A stretch of 64,000 nucleotides of DNA from Stutzerimonas azotifigens DSM 17556 (GCF_000425625.1 NZ_KE384418.1:24164-88163); one strand, 5' to 3'; numbered from the stretch's first letter, positions 28,278 through 37,711 are shown. Translations and numbers: made by a program. Notes: generated from the letters alone by a model not told the origin.

Positions 28278-29123
28278 GTGAGCGAGCGTGAGAATTCTCC
28301 CTACCGGCTCAGGCCGCCGACCTACGTGTCGCCGGCCAGACGCATCGACGAACTGACTGGGGACCCCAACTTCATGACCTCGCTGGCGCGTGGGCTGGCG
28401 GTGATCAACGCCTTCCAGGAGCGCAAGCGCCACCTGACCATCGCCCAGGTCAGCCATCGCACCGAGATCCCGCGGGCCGCGGTGCGCCGCTGCCTGCACA
28501 CGCTGATGAAGCTCGGCTACGTGACCACCGACGGGCGAACCTATTCGCTGCTGCCGAAGGTGCTCACGCTCGGCCATGCCTACCTGTCGTCGACGCCGCT
28601 GGCGGTCTCGGCGCAGCCGTTTCTCGACCGCATCAGCGAGCAGCTGCACGAGGCCTGCAACCTGGCCGCGCTGGAGGGCGACCAAGTGCTCTACCTGGCG
28701 CGTTCGGCGGTGCCGCAGCGGCTGATCTCGGTGGACCTCAGCGTCGGCAGCCGGCTGCCAGCCTACTGCACCTCGATGGGCCGCATCCTGCTCGCGGCGC
28801 TGGATGACGACCAGTTGCACGAGTACCTCGCGCGCGCCGACCTGCAGCCGAAGACCAGCCGCACCCTGCACACCCCCGAAGCGCTCTGGGACTGCCTGCT
28901 CCAGGTGCGCGAACAGGGCTGGTGCATCGTCGACCAGGAGCTTGAGCAGGGCCTGCGCTCGATCGCCGTGCCGGTGCGCGATTCCGGCGGCCACGTGCTG
29001 GCGGCGATGAACGTCAGCACCCATGCCGGGCGCGTGCCCATGGGCGATCTGCCAAGGCGCTTCCTGCCGATCATGCTGGAAGCCGCGGCGGAGCTGAGCA
29101 GCCAGCTGTTTCCCGCGCCCTGA
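28278..29123 (+). CDS. pcaR: IclR-family regulator, PcaR type
   Basis: A 281-residue IclR protein: N-terminal winged HTH (LTIAQVSHRTEIPRAAVRRCLHTLMKLGYV) and a C-terminal effector domain (LISVDLSVGSRLPAYCTSMGRILLAA). The block GDPNFMTSLARGLAVINAFQERKRHLTIAQ is nearly identical to P. putida PcaR, the beta-ketoadipate-responsive activator of the protocatechuate (pca) genes. GTG 28278 is the start, with GGAGG nine bases upstream. No pca structural genes are in the window, so it regulates in trans. The palindrome at 28174 suggests autoregulation. Confidence 0.88.
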   Translation: MSERENSPYRLRPPTYVSPARRIDELTGDPNFMTSLARGLAVINAFQERKRHLTIAQVSHRTEIPRAAVRRCLHTLMKLGYVTTDGRTYSLLPKVLTLGHAYLSSTPLAVSAQPFLDRISEQLHEACNLAALEGDQVLYLARSAVPQRLISVDLSVGSRLPAYCTSMGRILLAALDDDQLHEYLARADLQPKTSRTLHTPEALWDCLLQVREQGWCIVDQELEQGLRSIAVPVRDSGGHVLAAMNVSTHAGRVPMGDLPRRFLPIMLEAAAELSSQLFPAP

Positions 29124-29181
29124 GCAACCTCGAACCAACTCCGGGAGAGGGCTGGGGTGAGGGCTCGTGTGCACGGGCCTT

Positions 29182-29231
29182 CCCTCATCCGGCCCGGTGG
29201 GCCACCTTCTCCCGGGGGGAGAAGGGAAAGG
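29182..29231 (+). repeat. Intergenic repeat, family A, plus REP hairpin
   Basis: CCCTCATCCGGCCCGGTGG, then CACCTTCTCCCGGGGGGAG. It is preceded by the CTCCGGGAGAGGGC module (29139) and followed at about 29270 by TGTAGGAGCAGGCTCTGCC, the same module order as one unit of the 20.6-kb array. Confidence 0.78.
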
Positions 29232-29342
29232 CGCAAGCGCTGCTCGTCACCGGGCATTGCCCTGTAGGAGCAGGCTCTGCCTGCGACCGAGGCCAGCTCC
29301 CGGAGAAACGAGCATCGCGGTCAAGCCCGCTCCCACAAACAA

Positions 29343-29428
29343 TATCGCCCCGAGGTCGGGCCTCCCACAAAAGCAAGCGGTGTCTACCGCAACCTGTGGG
29401 AGGCGCGCCCTCGCGGCGACATCGCCTG
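29343..29428. repeat. REPIN-like inverted pair, family B
   Basis: ATCGCCCCGAGGTCGGGCC-TCCCACA faces TGTGGGAGGCGCG-CCCTCGCGGCGA. With the family A copy, it fills the 29124-29531 gap. No gene is visible there. Confidence 0.8.
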
Positions 29429-29531
29429 CACGTCGACCAGCCATCGGCGGGCCCGGAACCCCGTGGCCAATGCTGGTCGAAGCTGTGAACACCGCCGGCA
29501 CCTCGTCGGCCCTTCCACCCAGGAGGCCAGC

Positions 29532-29687
29532 ATGAGCGACCGAACCCCGATCCCGACCGATCCGAGCCTTCCGGACGTGCCGGAAACCGACCAGCCGCCC
29601 CGCGAGGACGTGCCCGAGCAGGCGCGCGAGAACCTCGAGAAGACTCCGGCGCCGCCGGACCCGATTCCCGATCCGGGCCCGCTCTAG
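29532..29687 (+). CDS. Small proline-rich acidic protein (51 aa)
   Basis: A 51-residue protein from ATG 29532 with an excellent AGGAGG ribosome site five bases upstream. It is very rich in Pro, Asp and Glu (PTDPSLPDVPETDQPP and a PAPPDPIPDPGPL tail), hydrophilic, and probably disordered. Similar short Pro/Asp/Glu-rich proteins are annotated as hypothetical in Pseudomonas. It stands alone between repeats and the outer-membrane factor gene, which converges on it. No function can be assigned. Confidence 0.68.
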   Translation: MSDRTPIPTDPSLPDVPETDQPPREDVPEQARENLEKTPAPPDPIPDPGPL

Positions 29688-29742
29688 TGGCTGTGCGGCT
29701 GTGAGCGCTGAAAGCGTCCGGCTGGACTGACCAGTCAGGCCA

Positions 29743-31248
29743 TTAGGGCGCGTTGCCCTCGGTGGCGCCGGGCAGGCCGCCGCCGAGCGCGATGTACAGC
29801 TCCACCAGATTCTGCACCTGCGCGCGCTGGGCCTGGATCAGCGCCTGGCGCGCATCGAACAGGTTGCGCTCGGCGTCCAGCACTTCCAGGTAGGTGATCA
29901 CCCCCTCGGCATGGCGCGCGTTGGCCAGTTCGGCGATGCGCTGGAGGGTGGCGACGTTCTTGCGCTGGGCCAGCACCTGCTCGGCCAGGTAACGGCGCCC
30001 GGCGAGGGCGTCGGCGACTTCACGGAAGGCGGTCTGGATCGCCTGCTCGTATTCGGCCACGGCCACCGTCTCGCGCGCCTCGGCGACCGTCAGGTTGCCG
30101 CGGTTGCGGCCCCAGTCGAACAGCGGAAGGCTGATGGTCGGGCCGATGCTCCACATCTCGTTGTCCGAATCCACCAGGTTGGACAGTTCGGTGGAGGCAT
30201 AGCCGAAGCTGCCGGTGAGCGAGATCTGCGGAAAGAACGCCGCCCGCGCCACGCCGATGTTCGCCCGCGCGGCCCGCAGGCGCTGCTCCGCGGCGATGAT
30301 GTCCGGGCGTCGGTAGAGCAGGTCCGACGGCAGTCCGGCGGCCAGGCGCGTGACCTGCAGCTGGGCGGTCAGCGGTTCGGCCGGTGGCAGCGCCTCGGGC
30401 AGCTCGCCGCCGATCAGCTGCGCCAGGTAGTTGCGCTGCTGGGCGCGGGTCAGGCGCAGGGTCGCCAGCTCGGTTTCCGCCTGGGTCAGCAGTGCCGCCG
30501 CCTGGTGGAAGGCCAGCGCCGAAGTGATTCCGGCGTCCAGGCGGATGCCCTCGATCTCCAGCCCCTCGCGGCGGGTGCGCAGGGTCTGCTCGGCCAGTTC
30601 GATGCGCTGCTCGGCCTCGCGGACGGCCAGGTAGGTTGCGGCGACATCGGCGATCAACGACAGGCGAAACGCCCGCTGTGCCTCGGCGGTGGCCAGGTAC
30701 TGGGCCCGCGCGGCCTCGCCGAGGTTGCGCACCCGGCCCCAGAAGTCCAGCTCGAAGGCCGAGACGCTTAAGCCCAGGAAGTAGCGCTCGACGATGGCGT
30801 CGCTGCCGAGGCTGGCGCCGTCCGTACCGCCGCCCCCGGCGCCGCCATCGAGCCCTCCGCCACTGCCCAGGCCGCCACCGCCCAGCCCGGCGCCGCCGGC
30901 GGAGGAGGCGCCTGCCGGGTAGCGCCCGCGCGAGGCCTCGGCGCCGAGCCCGAGGCTCGGGTAGCGGTCGGCGTCCTGCACCCGGTACTGCCCGCGGGCC
31001 TCCTCGATGCGCGCCACGGCAATGCGCAGGTCGCGGTTGTTGGCCAGCGCGGTCTCGATCAGCCGTTGCAGGCGCGGGTCGGTGAAGAACCGCTGCCAGT
31101 CAATTTCGGCCGGGTCGACGCCGGCCTGCGCCGGGGCGTACTCGTCCGGATAGTGCGCGGCGGTGGGCAGTGCCGGGCGCTCGTGCGGCGGCGCCAGCTG
31201 GCAGCCGGCGAGCAGGGCGGCGAGCAGCAGCGGGGCGGCCCTACGCAT
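29743..31248 (-). CDS. RND efflux outer-membrane factor (NodT/OprM family)
   Basis: A 501-residue outer-membrane lipoprotein channel. The signal peptide ends in the lipobox LLAGC (lipidated Cys16). Two OEP repeats follow, with SAFELDFWGRVRNLGEAARA, TLLTQAETELATLRLT-type coiled segments and SIGPTISLPLFDWGRNRGNL. It forms the trimeric exit duct of a tripartite pump. The start overlaps the end of the RND gene by 8 bp, so it is the third gene of an MFP-RND-OMF operon. Residues about 113-148 are an unusual Gly-rich loop. The best-known relatives are OprM and TtgC. Confidence 0.94.
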   Translation of the reverse strand: MRRAAPLLLAALLAGCQLAPPHERPALPTAAHYPDEYAPAQAGVDPAEIDWQRFFTDPRLQRLIETALANNRDLRIAVARIEEARGQYRVQDADRYPSLGLGAEASRGRYPAGASSAGGAGLGGGGLGSGGGLDGGAGGGGTDGASLGSDAIVERYFLGLSVSAFELDFWGRVRNLGEAARAQYLATAEAQRAFRLSLIADVAATYLAVREAEQRIELAEQTLRTRREGLEIEGIRLDAGITSALAFHQAAALLTQAETELATLRLTRAQQRNYLAQLIGGELPEALPPAEPLTAQLQVTRLAAGLPSDLLYRRPDIIAAEQRLRAARANIGVARAAFFPQISLTGSFGYASTELSNLVDSDNEMWSIGPTISLPLFDWGRNRGNLTVAEARETVAVAEYEQAIQTAFREVADALAGRRYLAEQVLAQRKNVATLQRIAELANARHAEGVITYLEVLDAERNLFDARQALIQAQRAQVQNLVELYIALGGGLPGATEGNAP

Positions 31249-34200
31249 GTCCGGGCTCCCCGGCGGCGGCCGCCTTGTCCTGCTGGCCCGGTGGGCGGCG
31301 CTTGGTCAGCCAGCGGCGCACGGCCACGTAGAACAGCGGGATGTAGAACAGGCCGAGCACGGTTGCCAGGACCATGCCGCCCATCACCCCGGTGCCGACC
31401 GCGATGCGGCTCGCTGCCCCGGCGCCGCTGGAGACGATCAGCGGCAGCATGCCGAGGATGAAGGTCAGCGAGGTCATCAGGATCGGCCGGAAGCGCAGGC
31501 GCACGGCGTTCATCACCGCCTCGTGCAGCGGCTTGCCGTCGGCCTCCTCCTCGATGGCGAACTCGACGATGAGGATCGCGTTCTTCGCCGACAGGCCGAT
31601 GATGGTCACCAGCCCGACGTTGAAGTAGACGTCCGCCGGCAAGCCGCGGAACATCGCGAACAGCACCGCGCCGAGCGCGCCGAAGGGCACCACCAGCAGC
31701 ACCGCTATGGGCACCGTCCAGCTCTCGTAGAGCGCCGCCAGCACCATCAGCACCACCAGCAGCGAGAGCCCCAGCAGCAGCCCGACCTGGCCCGAGGCCT
31801 GCTGCTCCTGGAAGGAGGCGTCGCTCCATTCGTAGGCGAAGCCGGCCGGCAGCTGCGCGGCCAGCTCCTCCATGGCGCGCATCGCCTCGCCGGTGGAGTG
31901 GCCCGGCGCGGCGTTGCCGGACAGGGTCATCGCGGGATAGCCGTTGTAGCGCTGCAGTTGCGAGGGCCCGGCAGTCCAGCCGACCTGCGAGAAGGCGCCG
32001 AAGGGCACCGGCTGGCCCTGCTCGTTGAGCACCTTGAGGTCGAGAATGTCCTGCGGCGTCATGCGGTAGGGCGCGTCGGCCTGCAGCAGTACCTGCAGCA
32101 CCCGCCCGTCGCGGTTGAAGTCGTTGGCGTAGGCGCTGCCGAAGGCGATGCTCAGGGTCGCGTTGACCTCGCCGATGGACACGCCCAGCGCACGGGCCTT
32201 GATGCGGTCGATGTCCACCCGCAGGCGCGGCGCGTCGTCGGTGCCCTCCGGGCGCACGCCTTCGAGCAGCGGGTGCCCGCTGGCCTCCATCAGCAGCCGG
32301 TCGCGCGCCTGGACCAGCGCCTGGTGACCCAGGCCGCCGCGGTCCTCGAGCTTGAAGGTGAAGCCGCCGGCCACGCCGAGCGAGGGGATCGAGGGCGGGT
32401 TGAGGGCGAACACCTGGGCCTGCTTGATCTGCAGGAAGCTGCCCATGGCCTGGCGCGCCAGCGCCGGCGCGCTCTGCTGCGGCTCGGGACGCTCGTCCCA
32501 GGGCGTCAGGCTGATGAAGGACATGGCGTGCTCCTGGCCCTGGCCGAAGAAGCTGAAGCCGTAGATCACGGTCACGTTGTCCACGTGCGGCTGTTCGCCG
32601 TAGAAGGTCTTGACCTGTTGCACCGCGTCCTCGGTGCGCTTGACCGTCGAGCCCGGCGGCGCCTGCACCACGGTCATCACCGCGCCCTGGTCCTCGTCGG
32701 GCAGGAAGCTGCTCGGCATGCGCAGGTAGAGGTAGGCGGCGAGCACGAGCAGCAGCACGAACAGCAGCAGGTAGAGCAGCGGATGCGCCAGCACGTGCGT
32801 CACGCCGCCGTGGTAGCGCGTGGTGGTGCGGGTCATCCAGCGGTTGAAGGGGGCCAGCAGGCGTTCGCTCCAGCGCGGACGCTCGGGGTCGTTCGGGGTC
32901 AGCAGGCTGGCGCACAGCGCCGGGGTCAGGATCAGCGCCAGCACCGTGGAAATGATCACCGCCACCGCCAGGGTCACGGCGAACTGGCGGTAGATGCCGC
33001 CGGTGGAGCCGGGGAAGAACGCCAGCGGCACGAACACCGCCACCAGCGCCAGGGTGGTGCCGATGACCGGCGCGGTGACCTGGCCCATCGCCTTGACCGT
33101 GGCCTCGTAGGGCGGCAACCCTTCCTCGTCGATCAGCCGCTTGACGTTCTCCACCACCACGATGGCGTCGTCCACCAGGGTGCCGATGGCGAGGATCATG
33201 CCGAACAGCGTCAGCAGGTTGATCGAGAACCCCATCAGCCACAGCCCCAGGCAGGTGCCGGCGAGGGTGATGGGGATGACGATGGTGGGGATGACCGTGG
33301 TGCGCCAGTTCTGCAGGAACACCAGCATCACCAGCACCACCAGCCCCATGGCCTGCACCAGGGTGAGCAGCACCTCGCGGATGGACGCGGAGATGAAGGG
33401 CGTGGAGTCGTAGGGCACCGTCCAGGTGACGTCCTCGGGGAAGCCCGCCTCCAGCTCGCGCATGCGCTGGGCCACCCCGGCGGCGGTGTCCAGCGCGTTG
33501 GCGCCCGGCGCCAGCTGGATCGCCAAGCCGGCGGCCGGCTGCCCATTGACCTCGAGCCGGGTGTTGTAGTCCTCGGCGCCGAGCTCCACCCGCGCCACGT
33601 CGCGCAGGCGCACCGCCGAGCCGTCCGGGTTGGCGCGCAGGATGATGGCCTCGAACTCCTCCGGCCGGGTGAAGCGCCCGGAGGTTTCCAGTGGCGCGTG
33701 GATCTCGATGCCCTCGGCCAGCGGCAGCGCCCCGATGGCGCCGCCGGCGGCCTGGCTGTTCTGCTCCTGCACCGCGCGGAGCACGTCGCTGGGGGCCAGC
33801 GAGAAGTTCTCCAGCCGCCCCGGGTCGAGCCAGATGCGCATGGCGTAGGGCGTGTAGAAGTCGCGCACGTCGCCCACGCCCGGCACGCGGCGCAGCTCGT
33901 CGATGACCCGCGTGGTGGCGAAGTGGCCGAGCTCCAGGGTGTCCATGTCGCCGCTCTTCGAGCGTACGGTGATGATCATCAGGAAGTCGCGCGAGGCCTG
34001 GAACACCTGGATGCCCTGGCGCCGCACTTCCTCCGGGAGGCGCTGCTCGACGCGGCTCAGGCGGTTCTGCACCTCCATCTGGGCGACGTCGATGTCGGTG
34101 CCGGGAGCAAAGGTCAGCTCGATCGAGGCGCTGCCGTTGGAGCGGCTGGTCGAGTCCATGTAGAGGAAGCCCTCGACGCCGTTGAGCTCCTGCTCGATCA

Positions 34201-34393
34201 CCTGGGTGACGTTGGTTTCCAGCACGCTGGCGTCGGCGCCGGGGTAGGTGACGTCGATGCTCAGGTTCGGCGGCGCGATGGTCGGGTACTGCTCGACCGG
34301 CAGCACGCGCAGCGCCAGCAGGCCGCCGAGCAGGATGCCGAGGGCGATGACCCAGGCGAACACCGGCCGGCGGATGAAGAAGGTCGGCGTCAT
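31241..34393 (-). CDS. RND efflux pump inner-membrane transporter (HAE-1 family)
   Basis: A 1050-residue proton/drug antiporter of the AcrB/MexB class. The start MTPTFFIRRPVFAWVIALGI is diagnostic. The proton-relay aspartates are in GTLVDDAIVVVENVKR (TM4) and the partner lysine in GLSAKNAILIVEF (TM10). Periplasmic pore and docking domains are complete (QASRDFLMIITVRS; VTVIYGFSFFGQGQEHAM). I chose ATG 34393, which overlaps the stop of the MFP gene as ATGA; the open frame upstream is spurious. Members expel antibiotics, solvents and detergents; the exact substrate set cannot be read from sequence. No local repressor is adjacent. Confidence 0.96.
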   Translation of the reverse strand: MTPTFFIRRPVFAWVIALGILLGGLLALRVLPVEQYPTIAPPNLSIDVTYPGADASVLETNVTQVIEQELNGVEGFLYMDSTSRSNGSASIELTFAPGTDIDVAQMEVQNRLSRVEQRLPEEVRRQGIQVFQASRDFLMIITVRSKSGDMDTLELGHFATTRVIDELRRVPGVGDVRDFYTPYAMRIWLDPGRLENFSLAPSDVLRAVQEQNSQAAGGAIGALPLAEGIEIHAPLETSGRFTRPEEFEAIILRANPDGSAVRLRDVARVELGAEDYNTRLEVNGQPAAGLAIQLAPGANALDTAAGVAQRMRELEAGFPEDVTWTVPYDSTPFISASIREVLLTLVQAMGLVVLVMLVFLQNWRTTVIPTIVIPITLAGTCLGLWLMGFSINLLTLFGMILAIGTLVDDAIVVVENVKRLIDEEGLPPYEATVKAMGQVTAPVIGTTLALVAVFVPLAFFPGSTGGIYRQFAVTLAVAVIISTVLALILTPALCASLLTPNDPERPRWSERLLAPFNRWMTRTTTRYHGGVTHVLAHPLLYLLLFVLLLVLAAYLYLRMPSSFLPDEDQGAVMTVVQAPPGSTVKRTEDAVQQVKTFYGEQPHVDNVTVIYGFSFFGQGQEHAMSFISLTPWDERPEPQQSAPALARQAMGSFLQIKQAQVFALNPPSIPSLGVAGGFTFKLEDRGGLGHQALVQARDRLLMEASGHPLLEGVRPEGTDDAPRLRVDIDRIKARALGVSIGEVNATLSIAFGSAYANDFNRDGRVLQVLLQADAPYRMTPQDILDLKVLNEQGQPVPFGAFSQVGWTAGPSQLQRYNGYPAMTLSGNAAPGHSTGEAMRAMEELAAQLPAGFAYEWSDASFQEQQASGQVGLLLGLSLLVVLMVLAALYESWTVPIAVLLVVPFGALGAVLFAMFRGLPADVYFNVGLVTIIGLSAKNAILIVEFAIEEEADGKPLHEAVMNAVRLRFRPILMTSLTFILGMLPLIVSSGAGAASRIAVGTGVMGGMVLATVLGLFYIPLFYVAVRRWLTKRRPPGQQDKAAAAGEPGHA

Positions 34394-35598
34394 TCCTCGG
34401 CTCCGGCCGCCGGCGGCGCGTTCTCGGGCGGCTGGTCCGTGCCCTGCGGCGGGGCCTCCGGGTTGTCCTGCTGCTGCTCCACCGGCACCGTGCGCACCGG
34501 CATGCCGCCGCGCAGGTTCTGCCAGCCCTCGACGATCACCGTGTCGCCGGGCGCCAGGCCGCCGGCCACGATCCATTCGCTGCCGACCATCTCGCCGAGC
34601 TGCACCGGGCTCGGCTGGACCTTTCCGTCCTCGCCGACACGCATCACCGAGGCGCCGTTGGCACTGACCTGCACGGCCCGCTGCGGCACCATCAGGCCCT
34701 CGGGATGCACGCCGGCGCGCACCCGGGCCCGCACGAACTGGCCGGGCAGCAGCACCCGGTCGGGGTTGGGGAAGGCCGCGCGCAGCGCCACGGTGCCGGT
34801 GGCCTGGTCGACGGTCATGGCCATGAAGTCGAGGAAGCCGGGGTGCGGGTACTCGCTGCCGTCTTCGAGCACCAGGCGCACCTCCACCTCGTTGCGGCTC
34901 GGCAGCTGCAGGCGGCCGGAGGCGACCTGCGCGCGCAGGGCCAGCAGGTCGGAGCTGGACTGCGCGAAGTTCACGTAGACCGGATCGAACTGCTCGACGC
35001 GGGTCAGCAGCGTCGCGTTGGCGGCACTGACCAGCGCGCCCTCGGTGACCTCGGCGCGCCCGGCCAGGCCATCGATCGGCGACGCCACCGTGGTGTATTC
35101 GAGGTTCAGCCGGGCGGTCTGCACCTGCGCCCGGGCCTGCGCCACGTCGGCACGGGCGGTGCGCAGCGTGGCCTGGGCGGTGTCGTATTCCTGCTGGCTG
35201 ATGGCGCGCTTGGCGACCAGCCCGCGGTAGCGCTCAACGTCGCGCGCGGCGTTGGCAGCGGTCGCTTCCGCGCGCTGCTGGGCGGCCAGCGCCGAGTCGA
35301 GTGCCGCCTTCATCTCGCGCGGGTCGATCTGGAACAGCAGTTGGCCGGCCTCGACGTCGGTGCCTTCCTCGTAGGCGCGGCGCTGGACGACGCCGTCGAC
35401 CCGCGCACGAATCTCCGCTACCCGCACCGCCTGCACGCGGCCGGGCAGCTCGACGATGTTCGGCACCGGACGCGCCTGCAGGCGGGTGACCGCCACTTCC
35501 GGCGGCGGGGACTGCTGTGGCTCCTGCTCTTCGCTGCAGGCGGACGAGAGAAGCGCGGCCAGCAGCGCCAGCGCGCGTGGGTGAGGTAACTGCCTCAT
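34390..35598 (-). CDS. RND efflux periplasmic adaptor (membrane-fusion protein)
   Basis: A 402-residue lipoprotein adaptor. The signal peptide ends in a lipobox-like LLSSAC (Cys21). A lipoyl/barrel-sandwich domain (IRARVDGVVQRRAYEEGTDVEAGQLLFQID), an alpha-helical hairpin (AAQQRAEATAANAARDVERY onwards) and the beta-barrel domain follow, with LEYTTVASPIDGLAGRAEVTEG typical of MexA/TtgA. The Pro/Gln/Glu-rich tail (after about 375) is variable. It is the first gene of the pump operon and ends in a 4-bp overlap with the RND gene. No TetR-type repressor lies upstream as in mexR/ttgR loci. Confidence 0.95.
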   Translation of the reverse strand: MRQLPHPRALALLAALLSSACSEEQEPQQSPPPEVAVTRLQARPVPNIVELPGRVQAVRVAEIRARVDGVVQRRAYEEGTDVEAGQLLFQIDPREMKAALDSALAAQQRAEATAANAARDVERYRGLVAKRAISQQEYDTAQATLRTARADVAQARAQVQTARLNLEYTTVASPIDGLAGRAEVTEGALVSAANATLLTRVEQFDPVYVNFAQSSSDLLALRAQVASGRLQLPSRNEVEVRLVLEDGSEYPHPGFLDFMAMTVDQATGTVALRAAFPNPDRVLLPGQFVRARVRAGVHPEGLMVPQRAVQVSANGASVMRVGEDGKVQPSPVQLGEMVGSEWIVAGGLAPGDTVIVEGWQNLRGGMPVRTVPVEQQQDNPEAPPQGTDQPPENAPPAAGAEE

Positions 35599-35710
35599 CG
35601 GGTGGTCCCTTGGCGGTCGCAGCCGGAGGCCGCGAGGGCGGAGCGTCAGGTCCTACCTCTCGACCCTGCGCGGGCGCAGGCGTTCCGGTGACCGAGCGGT
35701 CAGCGGACGG

Positions 35711-36853
35711 TCAGGCCGGAATTTCGCTCCGCGGCGTCGACCGGCGCCACGACAGCAGCACCAGACCGCCGGCGCCGGCGGCCATCAGCAGTGGCAGCGC
35801 ATGACCGCTGAGCCACTGGCTGGCGGCGCCGGTCGCCAGCGGCCCGAGCAGGCAGCCGATGCCCCACAGCTGCGCCACCCGCGAATTGGCGTCGACCAGC
35901 GCCTCGTCGCGGAAGCGCTCGCCGATGAGGATCAGCGACAGGGTGAACAGGCCGCCGGCACTGGCGCCGAACAGCACCCAGACCGGCCAGATCAGCGGCG
36001 TGCGCAGCAGCAGCGGGATGGCCAGGCTGCTCAGCGTCAGCAACAGCGCGCAGGCGTTGAACAGGCGCTGGCGCGGCAGGCGATCGGCCAGCCAGCCGAC
36101 CGGCAACTGGAGGATGGCGTCGCCGACCACCACCGCGCTGACCATCAGCAGCGCGAGCGCCTGCGGCACGCCGGCGTGCAGGATGTAGATCGGCAGCAGC
36201 GTCAGCACCATGGCCTCGAAGCCGGCGAACAGCACCACCGCCCAGGCGATGGTCGGCAACTGCCGGCAGAAGCGCAGCAGCCCGTAGGCGCCGGAGCCGT
36301 GCGCGTCCAGCCGCGGTGCCCCAGTGCGGCCGAGCAGTACCAGCGCGCCGCCGAGCATCAGCCCGGCGCCGAGCCAGAAACCCGTGTCGCCGGTGGTCCC
36401 CACCAGGCTCAGCAGCAGCGGGCCGCACAGCTGGCTGAGCGCATAGCCGGTGCCGTACAGCGCCACCAGCCGGCCGCGCAGGTGCTCGACGGCGAGCTGG
36501 TTGATCCAGCTCTCGCCGAGCACGAACACCACCGTCAGCACCATCCCCGACCACAGCCGCAGCAGCAGCCACAGCGGGTAGCTCGGCAGCACCGCCAGCA
36601 GGGCGATGGAGGCGGCGCCGAGCAGCAGGCACAGGCGCATCAGCCGGGGCGTGCCGAGCCGCGCCGCGCAGACCCGCGCGACGGTGGCGCCGAGCAGCAC
36701 GCCGATCGCCGGCATCGCCGCCATCAGGCCGATGGCGAAGGTGCCGTGGCCCCAGCCTTCCAGGCGGAACGACACCAGCGGCAGGCTCATGCCCAGCGCC
36801 AGGCCGACGCTGACCACGGCCGCCACCACCGCGAAATAACTGCCCCAACGCAT
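35711..36853 (-). CDS. MFS transporter, YcaD-like
   Basis: A 380-residue, 12-helix major facilitator. Helices start at MRWGSYFAVVAAVVSVGLALGMSLPLVS; the region HLRGRLVALYGTGYALSQLCGPLLLSL and GWLADRLPRQRLFNACALLL are typical of YcaD-like proteins. I chose ATG 36853 because the protein family begins with the first helix; the frame runs 117 bp further upstream into low-quality sequence. It lies 112 bp upstream of the pump operon on the same strand and may be a separate unit. Substrate unknown. Confidence 0.9.
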   Translation of the reverse strand: MRWGSYFAVVAAVVSVGLALGMSLPLVSFRLEGWGHGTFAIGLMAAMPAIGVLLGATVARVCAARLGTPRLMRLCLLLGAASIALLAVLPSYPLWLLLRLWSGMVLTVVFVLGESWINQLAVEHLRGRLVALYGTGYALSQLCGPLLLSLVGTTGDTGFWLGAGLMLGGALVLLGRTGAPRLDAHGSGAYGLLRFCRQLPTIAWAVVLFAGFEAMVLTLLPIYILHAGVPQALALLMVSAVVVGDAILQLPVGWLADRLPRQRLFNACALLLTLSSLAIPLLLRTPLIWPVWVLFGASAGGLFTLSLILIGERFRDEALVDANSRVAQLWGIGCLLGPLATGAASQWLSGHALPLLMAAGAGGLVLLSWRRSTPRSEIPA

Positions 36854-37008
36854 TGCCCACTCCAGCCCGAAACGAACGAAGCCACCGGGCGGCACGCGCC
36901 GCCGCGGAACGCGCCAGGGTACCCGAGCACGCGGTCGTTCGGGTGAACGGCGCTGTGCCGCGCGATCCAATGCTTGACGGACGTGTCGTGCTGACGCAGA
37001 TTGCGCGT

Positions 37009-37027
37009 AACGTAATCGCTTTACGCA
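37009..37027. promoter_or_regulatory. Putative HmgR operator in front of maiA
   Basis: AACGTAA-TCGCT-TTACGCA matches the perfect palindrome in front of hmgA (TGCGTAA-N5-TTACGCA) with two mismatches in the left arm. In both places it is followed by an A-rich run and preceded by a TTGACGG element (here at 36974). Confidence 0.62.
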
Positions 37028-37078
37028 AAAACAAAAACAGGCGCTCGCCAGCGCCGCCTTTCAGCGGAGCCATGCCTC

Positions 37079-37711
37079 ATGGAGCTCTACACCTATTACC
37101 GCTCCACCTCCTCCTACCGCGTGCGCATCGCCCTGGCCCTCAAGGGGCTGGCCCATGACGCCGTGCCGGTGAACCTGGTCCGCGACGGCGGCGAACATCG
37201 CAAGCCCGAGTATCGCGCGCTCAATCCGCAGGGCCGGGTGCCGACCCTGCGCACCGACGAGGGCGAGCTGATCATCCAGTCGCCGGCGATCCTCGAATAC
37301 CTCGAGGAACGCTACCCCGAACCGCCGCTGTTGCCGCGCGACCTGCTCGCCCGCGCCCGCCATCGCGCGGTGGCGGCGCTGATCGGCTGCGACATCCACC
37401 CGCTGCACAACGCCGCCGTGCTCAACCGCCTGCGCGCGCTGGAACTGCCGGAAGCCGAAGTGATGGACTGGATTGGCCATTGGGTCGGCCAGGGCCTGGC
37501 AGCGGTCGAGGCGCTGATCGGCGATGACGGCTTCTGCTTCGGCGAGCTCGGCCTGGCTGACCTCTACCTGCTGCCGCAGCTGTATGCCGCGCGCCGCTTC
37601 GAGGTGGACATTTCGCGGTTCTCGCGCATCCTTCGGGTGGAACGCCTGGCGCTGGCGCACCCGGCCTTCCAGGCCGCGCATCCCGACGCACAAGCGGACA
37701 AACCGGAGTAA
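37079..37711 (+). CDS. maiA: Maleylacetoacetate isomerase (zeta-class GST)
   Basis: A 210-residue glutathione-dependent isomerase that converts maleylacetoacetate to fumarylacetoacetate in tyrosine breakdown. The N-terminal thioredoxin-fold motif is YTYYRSTSSYRVRIALALKG, with the SSxxxR active-site pattern of zeta-class enzymes. LNPQGRVPTL and IIQSPAILEYLEE bind glutathione. ATG 37079 is in frame with the family start. It is preceded by a putative HmgR operator and followed after 143 bp by hpd. The partner genes hmgA and fahA lie 5.5 kb downstream, so the usual hmgA-fahA-maiA operon is split here. Confidence 0.94.
   Translation: MELYTYYRSTSSYRVRIALALKGLAHDAVPVNLVRDGGEHRKPEYRALNPQGRVPTLRTDEGELIIQSPAILEYLEERYPEPPLLPRDLLARARHRAVAALIGCDIHPLHNAAVLNRLRALELPEAEVMDWIGHWVGQGLAAVEALIGDDGFCFGELGLADLYLLPQLYAARRFEVDISRFSRILRVERLALAHPAFQAAHPDAQADKPE

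Noticed and set aside
31163..34978. A 1271-codon plus-strand frame across the RND pump genes.
   Set aside because: Antisense to the well-supported RND and adaptor genes; it is His/Gln/Arg-rich, as expected for a high-GC shadow frame.
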